DNA of 64,000 bases from Eucalyptus grandis (taxonomy: Eukaryota; Streptophyta; Magnoliopsida; Myrtales; Myrtaceae): positions 16,980,520 through 17,044,519 of the forward strand of contig NC_052615.1 in NCBI RefSeq assembly GCF_016545825.1, written 5' to 3'. The translations under genes were made by a program, and so were the position numbers. The first letter of the stretch is position 1, and every line of letters begins with the position of its first letter. Below are positions 33,825-46,658 of this stretch, in pieces. Below the pieces are notes generated by a model. It did no database searches, was not told the origin of the DNA, and was given only the letters and a program-made list of their open reading frames with translations.

Positions 33825-36595
33825 ATGGAGTGGTTCAGGTCGATCCCGAAGGTGGAGTTGCATGCCCACCTCAATGGCTCCATCAGGGACTCCACGCTCT
33901 TGTGGGTTTTTCTGGGTTCTTTGGTTCTTGGGTTTTTCTGGGTTGTTGGGTGTTTCTTGTTTGATGTCCTCCATGTGTTTGATGCGGTGCCTGACAGAGT
34001 ACCCGAGTTTGAACTCCGGACTCTGCCCCGGCGTTTTTTTTCTCTTTTTTTGACACGTTCCTGCTGTAATTTTCGGTTGTTGTTGTTGTTGTTGTGGAGG
34101 AGTGTTGATCTTGATTTTGCGCGTGCAGGGAGCTTGCCAGAGATTTGGGTCAGAAGGGCCGCGTTGCTTTCTTGGACGTGGAGCACGTCATCATGAAAAG
34201 TATGCATTCTAGTCTGTCGTTCCGTGTTTTTTTGCTGCTTTGGTGCTGCGGGCTTGGTGGGAATAAAGTCAAAATTTGAACTTTGAATTTTCGAGTAAGC
34301 CCATGGCAATTATCGAGAAAGTCTCCTTTTTTGTACATGAATTCAGCAAAAGATTTGCGGAATGATGTTACTGGGTATAGCATCTTGTGCTGAGTATCTT
34401 AGATGTCATGAGAATTGGACAGAAAATGCACGAGGAAGAATGCTATTCAATGTAAATTCAAAAGCCAGGGACCGATAAGACTGATTGAACCGTACTTTTA
34501 ACTGCTACAGTGTAAGCATAGACCACAACAACTTATTGCACTAAGACATTGGAAATGCAGGAGAGTAAATGCCCATGGTTACAAAATGTACTCATCTCCA
34601 TGGTCTCACTGCACCTTTCACTGTCATTTTCTTTCTTAGAAATTGCTCTTGTTAATGAACATAGAGGGTGCTCATTTTTCTTAAGAAGCTATAGAGACAA
34701 AGCAAAGTCTAACATTAAATCTCGTTCCACTTGCCATGTCTGTCATCTACAGTGTTCACTGAATATCGGATATATTGAGATGATTTCTGAATTTCTTTGT
34801 GGTTTAGATGATCGTTCTTTGGTTGAAGTGTTCAAATTGTTTGATCTCATCCATGTTATTACAACCGAGCACTCGACCATCACGAGGATTACCAAAGAAG
34901 TAAGACCATTTAGCCCTACCACATAATCTCTTGCTTCAGCTAATGCATTTTTCATCCATGTTGTTCCTGACAGGTTATTGAAGATTTTGCTTCTGAGAAC
35001 GTGGTCTACTTAGAGTTAAGAACAACTCCAAAGGTGCTTATATTGTACTTCAGTTCCTTTTTATCTCATCTTCCTCAAATGACATTACATGATTGTTATA
35101 TGGATGAAGTTACTGACCATCTTCAATCTGTACAGAAAAATGATTCCATAGGAATGAGCAAACGCTCCTACATGGAAGCAGTCATACAAGGTTTGAGAGA
35201 TGTCGCTAGCGTTGATGTCCATTTTGTCTCTCGGACTGAGCAAGCACCGAGTTCCTTAAATTCTCAATCTACTGAGAATTCTTTCAATGGATCTGCTAAA
35301 AAGAAGATTTATGTTAGACTTCTTCTCAGCATTGACCGCCGTGAAACCACTGTTGCTGCATTGGAAACTGTATGTTCTAAAGGCTTGTACTCTTTGAGCT
35401 GTAAGTTACTCATTTGAGCATCAATTTGCTTGGCAAGCAGGTCTTAGATGCAATCAGCTTTTGTAGGTTGAGCTTGCACTGGAAATGAGAGATCTAGGAG
35501 TAGTCGGTGTAGATCTTTCGGGGAACCCCACTGTGGGAGAATGGTAATTGTTTATGAGAACGGTTTTGAGCTGACAAGTTTCTTTCTGATTTTGCTTTTT
35601 TCTTGTGACATATAAATGGCCCTGCCATGACTAGCTTTTTATTATTAGGGATACCTTCGTCCCAGCACTAAGTTTTGCGAGGCAGCAAGGCCTCAGAGTG
35701 ACTCTTCATTGTGGAGAGGTGCATTTGTTTTTCTAATTCCTGTCCTGTAAATGAACTTGTCTCTTTGCCCTTTCCACAATTTACATTTAACAGTCTCCGA
35801 CAAGTTGCTTTTGTATCTTAGTGGTATTAGGTACCTAATCGGAAGGAGGTCCAACAAATGCTGGACTTTGTTCCTGAAAGAATAGGGCATGCTTGTTACT
35901 TCTGTGAGGAAGACTGGAAGAAGTTGAAGGATCTCAACATTCCAGTGAGATCCTCAGAACAATTCAGTTTGTAAGTGATACAGATGAGCTTCATTTTTCA
36001 ATGGGCTCTTAGTGGTACTTTTAACTTTTGCAGGTAGAAATTTGCTTGACTTCCAACATCGTGACTCAAAGTATTTCATCCATAGATGTGCACCATTTCG
36101 GTAAGTTTCGAGCCTCTTTCTAAACTAAAAAAATGATCATCTAAGTTCTTGTAACAATCTACCTTGTATTGAGTGCATTTCTCATTGCATGCTTGCTTCT
36201 AAAACATTTCTTTTGGAAATGCTAAGCATGAGCATCTCTTATTTGTGTCTCATGGCATTGAGTGCTTGTTTGTGCAGCTGATCTATACAGGACACAACAC
36301 CCTATAGCCTTGTGCACCGACGATGCAGGTGTCTTTTCCACTAGCCTTTCACAGGAATACAGCCTGGCTTCTTCCTCATTCGGTTCGTACAATCTCAACT
36401 GTGCTTTTGACAAAGAATTAAGACCAGACCTGACATTTTCTTTATCTGAAAGGTATTGACAAGGTGGACATTTTCGATTTAGCATACAAAGCGATTTCAC
36501 TAGCATTTGCCGATCACAAAGTGAAGGACGAAGTGAGAAAGATTTTTTCGTCTTCCAAGGGTCAGCTTTCTTCCGTGGATCAGATTGATCCTTGA
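33825..36595 (+). CDS. MAPDA: N6-methyl-AMP deaminase (adenosine deaminase-like, MAPDA/ADAL)
   Basis: A cytosolic enzyme that converts N6-methyl-AMP to IMP, clearing methylated adenine released by RNA turnover. Eleven exons, all with GT-AG introns, encode 369 aa: 33,825-33,901; 34,129-34,199; 34,808-34,899; 34,974-35,033; 35,136-35,369; 35,467-35,543; 35,649-35,718; 35,831-35,944; 36,034-36,100; 36,278-36,382; 36,453-36,595. Phases agree throughout. Zinc and catalytic residues of the deaminase family are in place: HAH at 13-15 (ELHAHLNGS), HCGE at 224-227, a GHAC histidine at about 247, and CTDD with D302 and D303. The segment [18 protein letters not shown] matches the Arabidopsis enzyme closely. 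The start is fixed by the family N-terminus [19 protein letters not shown]. The gene appears intact. Its neighbour on the same strand is cardiolipin synthase, as in Arabidopsis. Confidence 0.95.
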
Positions 36596-37936
36596 TCTAA
36601 TATCAGGGTCTTTAAGCTCTAATATCAGGGTCCATCTAAATAGCAGTTTGACTGGCCTCCCCCAAGGATCCCCTTGTTTTGGTTAGCTGATGCAACTTGG
36701 AGAGTTCTGGGAAATCTATGTTTAGCTCGAACCTCGTAGGATGTTCCGCCATTTAATAACTGTTGCAGGACGATGCCATTTGTTCTTAATATGCCTTCTA
36801 TTAGCTTATAAATGGACTCTTTTTCATTTTGTTCGGGCTCCTCTTGTATCGTTATATTTCGGATCATACTACAGCGATGGCGAAGTTTCGGTGGTGGCAG
36901 TGATTGAGGAGGTGGTATTGGAAACGCTTTCTCGAACTGAATTTTTCATCATTTGCCTGTTGGGATCAATCAGTTGTAGGCTGAGCTGCACAATATATAG
37001 TCAATGAAGGAGCATGAATCCATATGATTTTCAAGTGTGGAGTCAATTATTCCCATCACCATAGTTGTGGGGCTCTTATAAATTGCAGGCCTACAGGTTA
37101 TAAAATTAGGTTCCCCAAGAATCATGCTTATCCTAAAGTGAGGATATTCCCACATGATGGAAGCCGAAAGCACCATGGAGCAATGAAAAGAAACCGTAGT
37201 GGGCAGAGGCATGACCCAACACAAAGGACCACAGGCACTTGACAAGCAATTGATTTCTCTCTACCTTTAATTTATGCCATCTTTCCTCCTCCTTTTTATT
37301 TATTTTTTTAGTTTTCTCCAACTGATGACATTGAAATCTTCCTCCTCTCTTTCTATTTCTCAATCCAAGACTGTGATGGGAAGACAAGAAGTTCTACCGA
37401 ACAGGCGAATTGACTTGGGTGTCCCATCTTCCTGTGTCAGGAATTGATCTAGAAGATCAACTCCGAATGCGACCGAATAAAAAAATTGCGATGGGCGGAC
37501 CGACGTGATATCGATGTTGATGTTTGCGGTCCTTGAATATATTAGTCGGAATGCGACCACTAATCAACTTCGAATGCGACTGAAAATTACTATGATTTTC
37601 TGTAGAATTAACAACTCGAAAAGAAAAAGGGGATATGGTATATAATTCGCAAGGGCGGCAATAAATTTTAACCGGGAATCATGGATGCTCTGATTGCAAA
37701 CACAAAGACATAATGGGCTAAAGGATCAAAAATTGTAGAATCTCATAATGACAATGCAAGCGAAAAAGCATAAAAGCACCAAACCGGAACAATCTGCCCA
37801 ACCCAAGAAAAGGACCTATGACCTTCATCACTTTCTTGATCCACCACACCCCCTAAAGTCATCAGATGCAAATTTAAAGCACAGATCACAAAGGGTTTCC
37901 GTTCACTCTCCCAACTCCACTGAAGATCGTCTCGAC
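36596..37936. other. 3' region of MAPDA and intergenic DNA
   Basis: I see no gene. 36,596-36,860 is probably the 3' untranslated region. A small direct repeat of TAATATCAGGGTC occurs near 36,600 and 36,620. Confidence 0.5.
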
Positions 37937-38227
37937 ATGGCCACGGCAGCTCCTGTCGCGATCGGTACACGGGGCACGGTGGGCTCGCTCGTGAGAAAGG
38001 AAATCGAGTACTTCAGCAAGGTCCACAGTAGTAGTTCGCCGGCGGAAGAGGCTGCTTCGAGGAGGGGCCATTTCAGGCTCGGTTTTCGGTTCTTCGCGGC
38101 GTCGTGGAGGAGGAAGAAGCGGCTCGTGCCGAGGATATGCTCTGTCGTGGAAGTCGCGGAGCGGAACTACGGGGTTAGGAGTGAAATCCCAGGTTTCAAT
38201 TACAGGGTCCTTAAGGATGAGTTTTAA
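37937..38227 (+). CDS. Small basic plant protein, function unknown
   Basis: This is a single-exon ORF of 96 aa. I chose the ATG at 37,937 because the protein then begins MATAAPVAIGTRGTVGSLV, like a group of short plant proteins that start with an AIGTRGTVGSLVxKEIEYF motif. The open frame extends upstream to 37,748, but that part looks like leader. The protein has a KEIEYFSK segment, a serine/alanine linker, then a basic stretch FRFFAASWRRKKRLVPRICS and a C-terminus ending RVLKDEF. I see no signal peptide and no catalytic motif. I recognise the motif but know no established function for it. Confidence 0.65.
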   Translation: MATAAPVAIGTRGTVGSLVRKEIEYFSKVHSSSSPAEEAASRRGHFRLGFRFFAASWRRKKRLVPRICSVVEVAERNYGVRSEIPGFNYRVLKDEF

Positions 38228-40498
38228 GGAGACAAGAGAGTGCCAAACTCGGGATGCTGAGCCCTTATAGATCATCAAGCTGCGAGCGAGTACAAAGAAA
38301 GCCACCATGGCTTTGTTCTTTGGGGTATTCAATTTGGATTTTCTGATCCCAAACCGTTCTTCTTGTCTTCCTCTATTTCAGAAAGTCATCAGTTCATTCA
38401 CATGACGTTAGTAGGATCTTGCTGATTGTATAGCTATTTTACAGATACTTTGCTTTGTTTTCTATAGTGTCGACCGCCCGGATCGAGATTGCTTCTCTCA
38501 AGACTTGATTCGATTCGATTCAGTACTAGCCTTCGATCCTATCGGTCGATCCAGTGGTTGGTGTTTATGGCTGTGACATTAGAATATCAACATGATAAGA
38601 GCTTGTGGTGCGTCTTATTTACGTAATTGAAGAGGTCAATGACATTTGAAAATCATATCACAACAGCAGGGATAGATTACCATGACTTCACACCTTGTTT
38701 TTATCCGTGTAGCTAGTGACTTAAAGTATCTAAATACCAAGTGATTATACACAGTAAGCTTTTCCACTTCATTTAATGGTTGTCCTATTGAAAAGATAAC
38801 CTTGGAGGAACAAGTAATTTCTCCGTGTCACTAGTGATTCTCCATGGGGAAATTAATCCTTGAGTCCTAACATATCATTATTTAGTAACTTCCTTTATAC
38901 ATCAAATTTGTCACACAGATTAGTGAGTTTATACGTATCAAAAACAGATTGTTTCTTTCAGTAATATTGCACACGCAATAAAACAATTACAAATTTACTT
39001 CCTGCACAAGTAGGAGGAGAAGAAGAAGCAGCCATTGAAGAAGAACAACCCACCACGCAGAACAATCTCTTCTTCACTCAGGAAGAGATTGAAGCTGCCC
39101 ACGTTTTATTGCAGCTGAGACATCACTTCCCGATAATCCGGCGGGGCTGGGGTGCCCGTCTGCAAAGGTCGACCCGCCATGGCGACGCTTCATCCCCCTC
39201 CTTGGCAGTCCGTCTCAGCCACCAGCGCCGGCGAATTGCCGCTGCGCAACCATTACTTTCCTTCTGGCAATTTTTTTTTATAGACATATATTTCTCTAAT
39301 TTTAGCTATAGTCTTCTTCATATCTAAATCTAAATTCCTTTTTGTTAGCCAAAAAAAGGATATAAATTCCCTTTTAAATTTCTAAAGTCAGAACTTTGAG
39401 GCATAACTCTAAAGTGAAATGTTGAACACGGTTAAATGACTGGTTGAAAGTAAAATGTTGAACATAATTAAATGAGTCAATTTGAGCCGGATCATTTATG
39501 ACATAATCTACTCATCTAACAAATCTAATGATAAGTTCTAAAAATGGTGGTAATCATAAGCTCGAAGAACATATCTAGGAGAAAAGATGTGGTCAAGGGA
39601 GAGATCTTGTCCATCTATATAAATATATTTTTCGGTCGAAAGAAAAATTTATTAAATTACCAACAAGGTCTGAAAATGTCCCAAACAAGGCGAATCTAAA
39701 GAAAGGAGGGCTCAAAGGGCTTGCGGAGGAACAAAAGGTTTTGTGGAAGAGAGCCAATTCGTTGGGCCTTCGCGGCCCAATCAGCTACTTCATTGAAAGC
39801 CCACGAACAATGGGCTAATGCGGATGGATGGGTGATCTTGCCCACGTATGAGCACAAAATTTGATTGATTATGGCCATTGATGATGTGAATTTGATCATT
39901 TATGACTCTGCTAGGAAAGTGAAATATCTTTCGAAAGTAAACAAGTCCGATCGACAAAGGGTTTGAGAGTTCTCCGTTGATTCTCGGACAGAAAAGTTAA
40001 TCACAGCAAATTTTAAGATATGAAGACCGGAACAATCATTGACGACAACATAAATTATGCTGGAAATGTAAAGTATGATGAAATTAGAGGTGAACAACAT
40101 GTATCCTATTGATTGAGTTGCTCTTCACAAACAATGCACTTGAGCTGCGTTTGGTAATTTGAATTTTAATCTGAATAAGATAAGCGCACAGATGACAATC
40201 ATTATATTCTAGAAATAAATTTATTTATTTATTTAGTTATTCTCTAGATGAGGTTCTGAGCATAAATATGTATTTAAAAACAACTCAAAATTTCTTTTTC
40301 TCGAGTGGTGCTAGCGGTGGCGAACAATGACCAAAAGTCAGTGGGCGATGGTCGCGAATGGCACCAACAACTAATAGACAACAATTGGTGATGATGGACA
40401 GCAATGGCGGATGCCGTGCTAGTAGTAAGGGCTAGTGATGAGAATATTTTTTATTTCTCATTTAAATAGAAAAGTATAAAAATTTTACTTCTCATTTA
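38228..40498. other. Intergenic, no gene recognised
   Basis: The sequence is AT-rich. Around 39,410-39,480 two imperfect copies of a GTTGAACAnnnTTAAATGA unit occur. Short ORFs, such as 39,109-39,327, have no recognisable content. Confidence 0.5.
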
Positions 40499-41442
40499 GG
40501 GTGCGTTTGTTTGCGTTTCGTTTAAAAATTGTTAGGAACGAGAAATAGAAAAAAGTGTTTTTTGTTGGGAACAATTTTTGAACAAAACAATGCGTTTGGT
40601 AAACTTGTTCGGGAATAAAAATAAACGAAACATGTTTGGTAAATTTGGATAATATTTTATTTCTTTTTTTTTTTCTATTTTTTTCTTATTTTTCCTTTTT
40701 TTCCTTTTTTTTCTTTTTCATTTTTTTCTTCTTTTAGCCGATCGCCGCCAAGGCCTTGGCCGGCGACCGCCGGGCGAGGGTCGACCTCGCCTTGATCCAG
40801 CCGAGGCGTGGCCTCGCCGGCCACCGCCGGCGACGCCGACTCGCCCAGATCCGGCGAGGTCGAGGCTCGCCGCCGCCGGGCGAGCTCGGCCTCGCCGGAT
40901 CCGGGCGAGATCGAGGTCGCCCGGCCGGCGCGAGGTCGGCCTCGCCTTGATCCGGCGAGGCCGAGGCTCGCCGGCCGTTGGGCGAGCTCGGCCTCGCCGG
41001 ATCCGGGGGCGAGATCGAGGTCGCCCAAGCCGGCGCGAGGTCGGCCTCGCCATGGCTAGGCGAGCTCGAGGTCGCCTGTGCCGGCGCGAGGTCGGCCTCG
41101 CCGGGGACGACGAGCCTCGGCCTCGCCGGGGCCGGCGAGCCTCGCCGTGGCTAGGCGAGGCCGCCGGCCGGCTCGCCGTTCGCCGGCCATGGCCGAGGCC
41201 GCCGGCCATCGTCGGCCGTTCGCCGGCCATGGCGACGGCGACAATAGGCCAAAAGAAAAAGAACAAGAAAATAAGAGAAAAAACAAAAAACAAAATAAGT
41301 GTTTCTCAAAAGTGTTTCAGAAACAAGAAACACAAAATTTGTGTTTCTTGTTTCTATTTCTTTTTTGTTCCTGGGAACAAAAGAACAAAAAAACAGAAAA
41401 AGTGTTTAAAAACAAAAAAAAGAAACACAAACAAACGGGGCC
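40499..41442. mobile_element. PIF/Harbinger-like (Tourist-type) element with GC-rich cargo, 944 bp
   Basis: The ends are inverted: GGGTGCGTTTGTTTGCGTTTC on the left against GGCCCCGTTTGTTTGTGTTTC, the reverse complement of the right. Both sides are flanked by TTA (40,496-40,498 and 41,443-41,445), the PIF/Harbinger target preference. AT-rich subterminal parts with repeated GTTTCTTGTTTC-like units enclose an extremely GC-rich core, 40,738-41,235. The core is built of imperfect repeats of CTCGCCGGATCCGGGCGAG and their inverses. No transposase is encoded. The long ORFs on both strands in the core are products of the repeat and not genes. Confidence 0.72.
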
Positions 41443-43089
41443 TTATATTCCAAACCTATTTCTTAACTAAAAATTTGTTCTAACAAATAGAAAAATAAAA
41501 TATTTCAAATATGTTTTCGAGAATTGAAAAATATTTTGGTAAAAAATAAAATGGTTATCATCAGAAAATCTAACATGGATGTAGGTCGTTCTACGTGGCT
41601 TCGCCAATACCGACATGGACAATTTTTTAATTTTTTAATTAAAATTTTGATTTTTCTTTTTTATGGCCGACGAGGGTATCTCTCGCCTAGATTGGGTGGG
41701 GTTGCGAAGGCCCTAGGAGAGGCCATGGTTGCCCAAATTTGGCGAGAACCTTCACGGCCTCACTAGTTGTTGGCAAGGTAGCCTTCGTTGAGCCTTAAAA
41801 AAATAGTAAAAAAATGAAAAGAAAAAAGAAGAAAGAGAAATTTAATAATAAAAATGATTGGAAAAAAATTAAATAATCCACATAAAATGATTTGCTAAAA
41901 ATAGTACTTAAATGATCGATTTTATTTTGATGTAACCTTAAGTGAATGAAAAAAAAAAGGTTATGGCGTTCAGTCGAAGTTATAGTCTTCAAATGAATGT
42001 CATACCAAAGTTATGACACTTATATTGTTCTTCTTTCAGATAAACTTAGATATGTCCAGATAAAATATTGGATAAGAAATTCAAAAGAGAGGGTGGGATA
42101 AAGCTAAATTGAATTTAAAAAAAAAAAAAAAAAACTTTAACAAAATTAGAATCGTCATCTTCCCATAGCAAATCGGCCTATAAATACCTCTTATATAAAA
42201 GTCTATGCTGTCAAAAAAAAAAATAAATTTATCTTGTTCATTAGCAAGCTTGGAGTTTTCTGAAGATCGATAAGCCCTTAAAGGTTTGACTCTCTTGTCT
42301 TCGCATGCGTGCCTTTCTGATGGCATGACCTTTTGTCCATCGCTCATGGTATTTATAAGCGAGTTGCAGATGGTGGTGGAGTTGCTTGAAATTTCTCCCG
42401 CCCCCTCTTCGGTATCGAATCTTTGGATTTTCATCGCTGCGCAGAGGAGACGCCGCCCGGTGGTGGTCTTCCTCGATCGTGGCCACCATGGTGGCAGCAG
42501 TGGCCGCGATTCCTAGTTTCAGGGTTTTCTATTTTCTATTTTAATTTTTTTTTCCAATATTATCTTAAATTAGATATGTTCACATCACTATTGAGTATCC
42601 AATTACATCATAATCATTATTCTACGACCAAATGCAACCTAGCGTATTTATAACCAACAATCCATAGTCATCGAATTTAAATTCACAAGTAACTCATTAA
42701 TCCTATTTGCAATTATAATAGATTTCGAGTACTGGACACAATGATTCCGTTATTAATTATAATATCTCAACACACGGTCAAAATCAAGGATTGTTCATCG
42801 GCCAATGGATATGGCGTGATGGACTCGTCCATGGGCATGATTCAAGGCATTTTCCCATTTCGATTTCCATGGGATCAATCAACTTCTCTCAAGTTTTGAT
42901 AAAAGCGCTCGATCGCATGTCGATTACCTCATCGGCGCTGATCCGGTCCTCACGCTCGCCGTCGATCGGGATCGCTCACGCTTTGACCGGTCGAACTCGT
43001 TCCTCGTCGATTACAAGGGTCGGCCTTTTTTTCTTTTGTTGTCAACGGTCCCAAGATGCAACGGCCGTGATCGCAGCGTCCGCAGCCCG
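41443..43089. other. Intergenic, partly repeat-derived
   Basis: 41,640-41,780 has GGCGAGA- and CCTCACGGCC-like text resembling the core of the neighbouring element and may be a second remnant. The remainder, including short ORFs at 42,240-42,520, is not recognisable as a gene. Confidence 0.45.
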
Positions 43090-43098
43090 CCACGTGGC
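43090..43098 (+). promoter_or_regulatory. G-box in the cardiolipin synthase upstream region
   Basis: CCACGTGGC lies about 180 bp upstream of the ATG at 43,280. G-boxes bind bZIP and bHLH factors. Whether this one is in the promoter or the leader is unknown. Confidence 0.4.
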
Positions 43099-43279
43099 AT
43101 CTCGACGGCTGGCGCGCCGTCCTAAACCCCCGCAAAACCTAGCTCCGCCGCCGCCGCCGCCGTCGTCTTCAACCTCGCGAAAATCCTCTTGTTTCTTAAA
43201 AGAAAAAATAAAAGAAAAAATCGCCGAGTCCTCCACAATCAATGTCGACTCCCTCTGGTAGCCTCTGCTGACGCGAACG

Positions 43280-46200
43280 ATGACGATCTACAGCTCCCTG
43301 CGATCCCTCCTCGCCAGAAGCCCTAGCAAATCGAGGCCCTTCCTCACCGCCGCCGCCGCCGCCTCCTCCCCGGCCGCCTCCGCCTCCGCCGCCGCCGCCA
43401 ACTCCTACGCGGTCCCGTCGCCGTTCACGCCGCTCTTCGTCAACCCCTTCCTCCACTCCAGCTTCCCCAACCGGTTCCTCTCCCCGCTCTCGAAATGGAT
43501 GATCGCGCGGCCCCCGGGGCCCGCTCTTCCTGTCCCTGCCGCCGTGGAAGCTCTCGCAGTCCGCCACGCCGCTCTACCTCGGCGGCGGCGCCGTCCTGCG
43601 GCGGGTCGAGGCGTTGAATTTGAGGCTCGATTTGCTCCGGCGGCGGCGGGGGCTGGAAGCCGGGGCCGGGGCTGGGGTCGGAATCGGGTCGGTGGCTTTG
43701 GAGCCGAAGTTGGGGGCGGATCGGGGCGCTTGGGAGGGGAGGTCGAGTGAGGGTTTCGTAGATGGTTTCGTGAATTTGCCCAATTTGATCTCCATAAGCC
43801 GGCTGATTTCGGGTCCTTTCCTTGGATGGTGAGTTCTGTTTAGATGTTTGAACTTGATCTCTTACGAGTAAAGCTTTCATTTTTATCAAATTGTTGGGAT
43901 TTGTTCGAATTGTTTTTGCATGGTATGTCTTACTTTGCTTAGCCAGAGAATGATATGGATCGTGGAGTAGATGGTTGATCTTGGTCCTGTAGATTGGAAT
44001 GGTAACGGTCACGGCTGTTCTTCTGATGAGCATAACTCCATGAATCACAGTTATATCTCAATTCTAAATTGCAGTGATGTTATGTGGAATAGCTGTTGCT
44101 GTGGCGACACTTACCATACTTCTCTTTTTTCTTTTTTCCATATGAACTATCTCAATCGAGTTGAATTATGCCCTCACCTTTACCGGAAAAGAATATTAAG
44201 GAGTTCACTTAACTTGGAAATTTGGAAATTCGAGTTCACGCTGTTCTGCAGCACTAGCCAAATGCTAATCTGCATCTGAGCAAAACCTATTCCAGAGCCA
44301 TTCCATTACTAAGTTAGTTACACTGAATTGTGTTAGAAGTTTAATAAAATGACTGGAGTGTTGCACCCATGTCATGCCATTGCAATCTCAAGTGAGTGCT
44401 TTGAAATACTTTCAGATGTAGCTAATGCGAGTAAGTGTCCTTGGGTAGTCATGTTGATGAAAATTCTTAGTGAAGAACTTCAGAGTCTGAAAGGGAGGGA
44501 CTAAAAAAAAATGATCATTTCTGGCAAAGTGAAGTGTGCTTTGCCCTTCCGTTTGCTTATTGGCTCTTGTTGCTTCCTCAATGTGCTGTTTTGAATGATT
44601 TCAATTCTCTCACTTCTGGAGCTCCACTGGAAAACCCCTTATGCAGGATGATCGTGAATGAATGGTATGCTACTGCATTTGTGGGATTGGCCATCTCTGG
44701 AGCAACTGATTGGGTTAGTTGCTGATCTTCTCTCTCTTCTGAAGCACATCTGTCACTGATAAAGTAGTGCTTTATTAATTCCCCTCTATTTTCTTTCCCT
44801 TGTTTCGTTTCCTTGTTTGGGCATTTCAGCTAGATGGGTATGTGGCCAGGAAGATGAATATAAATTCAGTTGTGGGTTCCTATCTTGACCCCCTTGCTGA
44901 CAAGGTATTTTTGCAAGAATCTACTATATTATTGGGTTCCATTTATCACGAGAAATTCTTTTTGTCGGTTATGATTCTTATTAGATTGCTTTCGATACTT
45001 CTTCAGGTTCTAATTGGTTGTGTTGCTCTGGCTATGGTACATAATGATCTTCTGCCGAGTGAGTAGTTTGCTTGTATCCATATTGCGTTAGCATGGATAA
45101 AAGCTGCAAATACATGTAGAGTAAGGAGAAGTTAGACCACTGCATATAAGCTGGCTGAACGAATGTAAAGGATCTCCCCAGTGTAACTTAAAGAACTTAG
45201 TGCTTTTCTTTCTTTGAGACATTAAAAGCATGGAGTGAACCAAGCATAATACCACCTCAGATCTTGCTTAATTTGTTTGGATGGTGATTGAACCAAATGC
45301 TGCAGTAAGTGAACTATATTTGGTTTCTGGATGCAGCTGAACTTGTTGGGCTGGTCGTGTTGCGAGATGTCCTTCTTGTTGGTGGAGCAGTGTACAAAAG
45401 AGCTAGTGACTTAGGTTGGCAGGTAAGGTTATTAACATAAATAGAGAGCATCTGATGATCGATCTTTATGCGATCCTTTTGCGGTCTTTTACTTTGGAGA
45501 AATTCTTTTTCTAGTGGGCGAGTTGGTCTGATTTCTTCAACCTCAATGGGCCTCATCCAGAAAAGATTGAGCCTCTCTTCCTCAGCAAGGTATGTGTATT
45601 TTTCTTCAAAGTATTCCATAAGCAATCCTTGTTACGCACTTCAAAATGTGCTAATATGTGATATTGGTTGCCTGGTAATATCGTCGTCGGCACTTTGGTT
45701 GAATTTGTTTTTGATTCATCCTCCGCTCGTTGGTTTTTTCCTTTCTTGGTCAGGTCTGTTTTTGGGTTGAAGCCCCCTCTTTTGGATTAAAATAATTGTT
45801 TCTGGGTCTCTCATTTGCAAACATAGTAAGACGATGTAGATGTTTCTATGTATTGAGCGGAGGCTCATGTAATAGGTCATGACTCCCTTGTCTTTCTACC
45901 TTTTTGAGAACTTTTATTCATGCTTATTCTTGTATGACTGAATATGAGCTCTTGAATCTCATATTCCATATAAAGTGTTGAAAGAATAATTTTCTTCTTG
46001 TGCCGCAAATCTGCTTCGTTTAGGAATTGGAGGTGCTATATGGTTTTCATTATCAAGTTCATCCATCAAGCTTGTGGGAAACCCAATAAGCAGAAGTTCT
46101 GTCACGGCAATGTGACTTCACCTAGAAAAAGAGCCTAACTTTTTTCTATAGCTAAAAACTGGGTTCTGTCAGAACGGCGAATCAGTTGTTGGAGTCTGAC

Positions 46201-46658
46201 TGTCATGCTAATTGCTGTACTTCATTCATTTTTGTTCTTTGGTTGACTGAAGATAAGAATTGCTTTTGGATCTTGAACTCAGAGACAGTATATATAGAGT
46301 TACATAGATCTGTCGCAAAAGGTTTGACAGTGTTCTTGATGCTGTTGTGTCATAGTATCCTCACGGTCACTTATATTGTCTACAGGTAAATACAGTTTTC
46401 CAGTTGGCTCTAGTTGCTGCCGCTCTCTTGCAACCTGAATTTGGAACCGCAGAAACTCAATCATACATTACATACTTGAGGTAAATTTGTTCTGAAAAGT
46501 GCATTAATTTTGATTCCATTCTGGGGTATTTTCACTGAACGTCAGCCTTCTTTGTGACCTTTTGCAGCTGGTTAGTGGCGTGTACGACAATCGCGTCCAC
46601 CGCAGCATACGGTGTGCAGCACATGAGAAGATCCACATCCGTCCTAAGAAAACATTAG
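43280..46658 (+). CDS. CLS: Cardiolipin synthase, mitochondrial, with a +1 frameshift in exon 1
   Basis: The product makes cardiolipin in the mitochondrial inner membrane from CDP-diacylglycerol and phosphatidylglycerol. Eight exons: 43,280-43,828; 44,647-44,713; 44,830-44,904; 45,007-45,058; 45,337-45,422; 45,515-45,589; 46,386-46,480; 46,568-46,658, all with GT-AG introns. The CDP-alcohol phosphotransferase motif DGx2ARx8Gx3Dx3D is complete ([23 protein letters not shown], spanning exon 3). The N-terminus is alanine- and serine-rich, as expected for a mitochondrial targeting peptide. Exon 1 holds one surplus base: the family text runs in one frame up to SPLSKW and in the +1 frame from a [17 protein letters not shown] segment onwards. 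The switch lies in the C/G run at about 43,508-43,522. The exons total 1,090 nt; without the extra base this gives 362 aa. Everything else is intact, so a sequence error is likely, but a real null allele is possible. Confidence 0.9.

Noticed and set aside
40718..41293. Arginine- and alanine-rich ORFs of up to 191 codons on both strands
   Set aside because: They translate the GC-rich repeat core of the Harbinger-like element; composition-driven.
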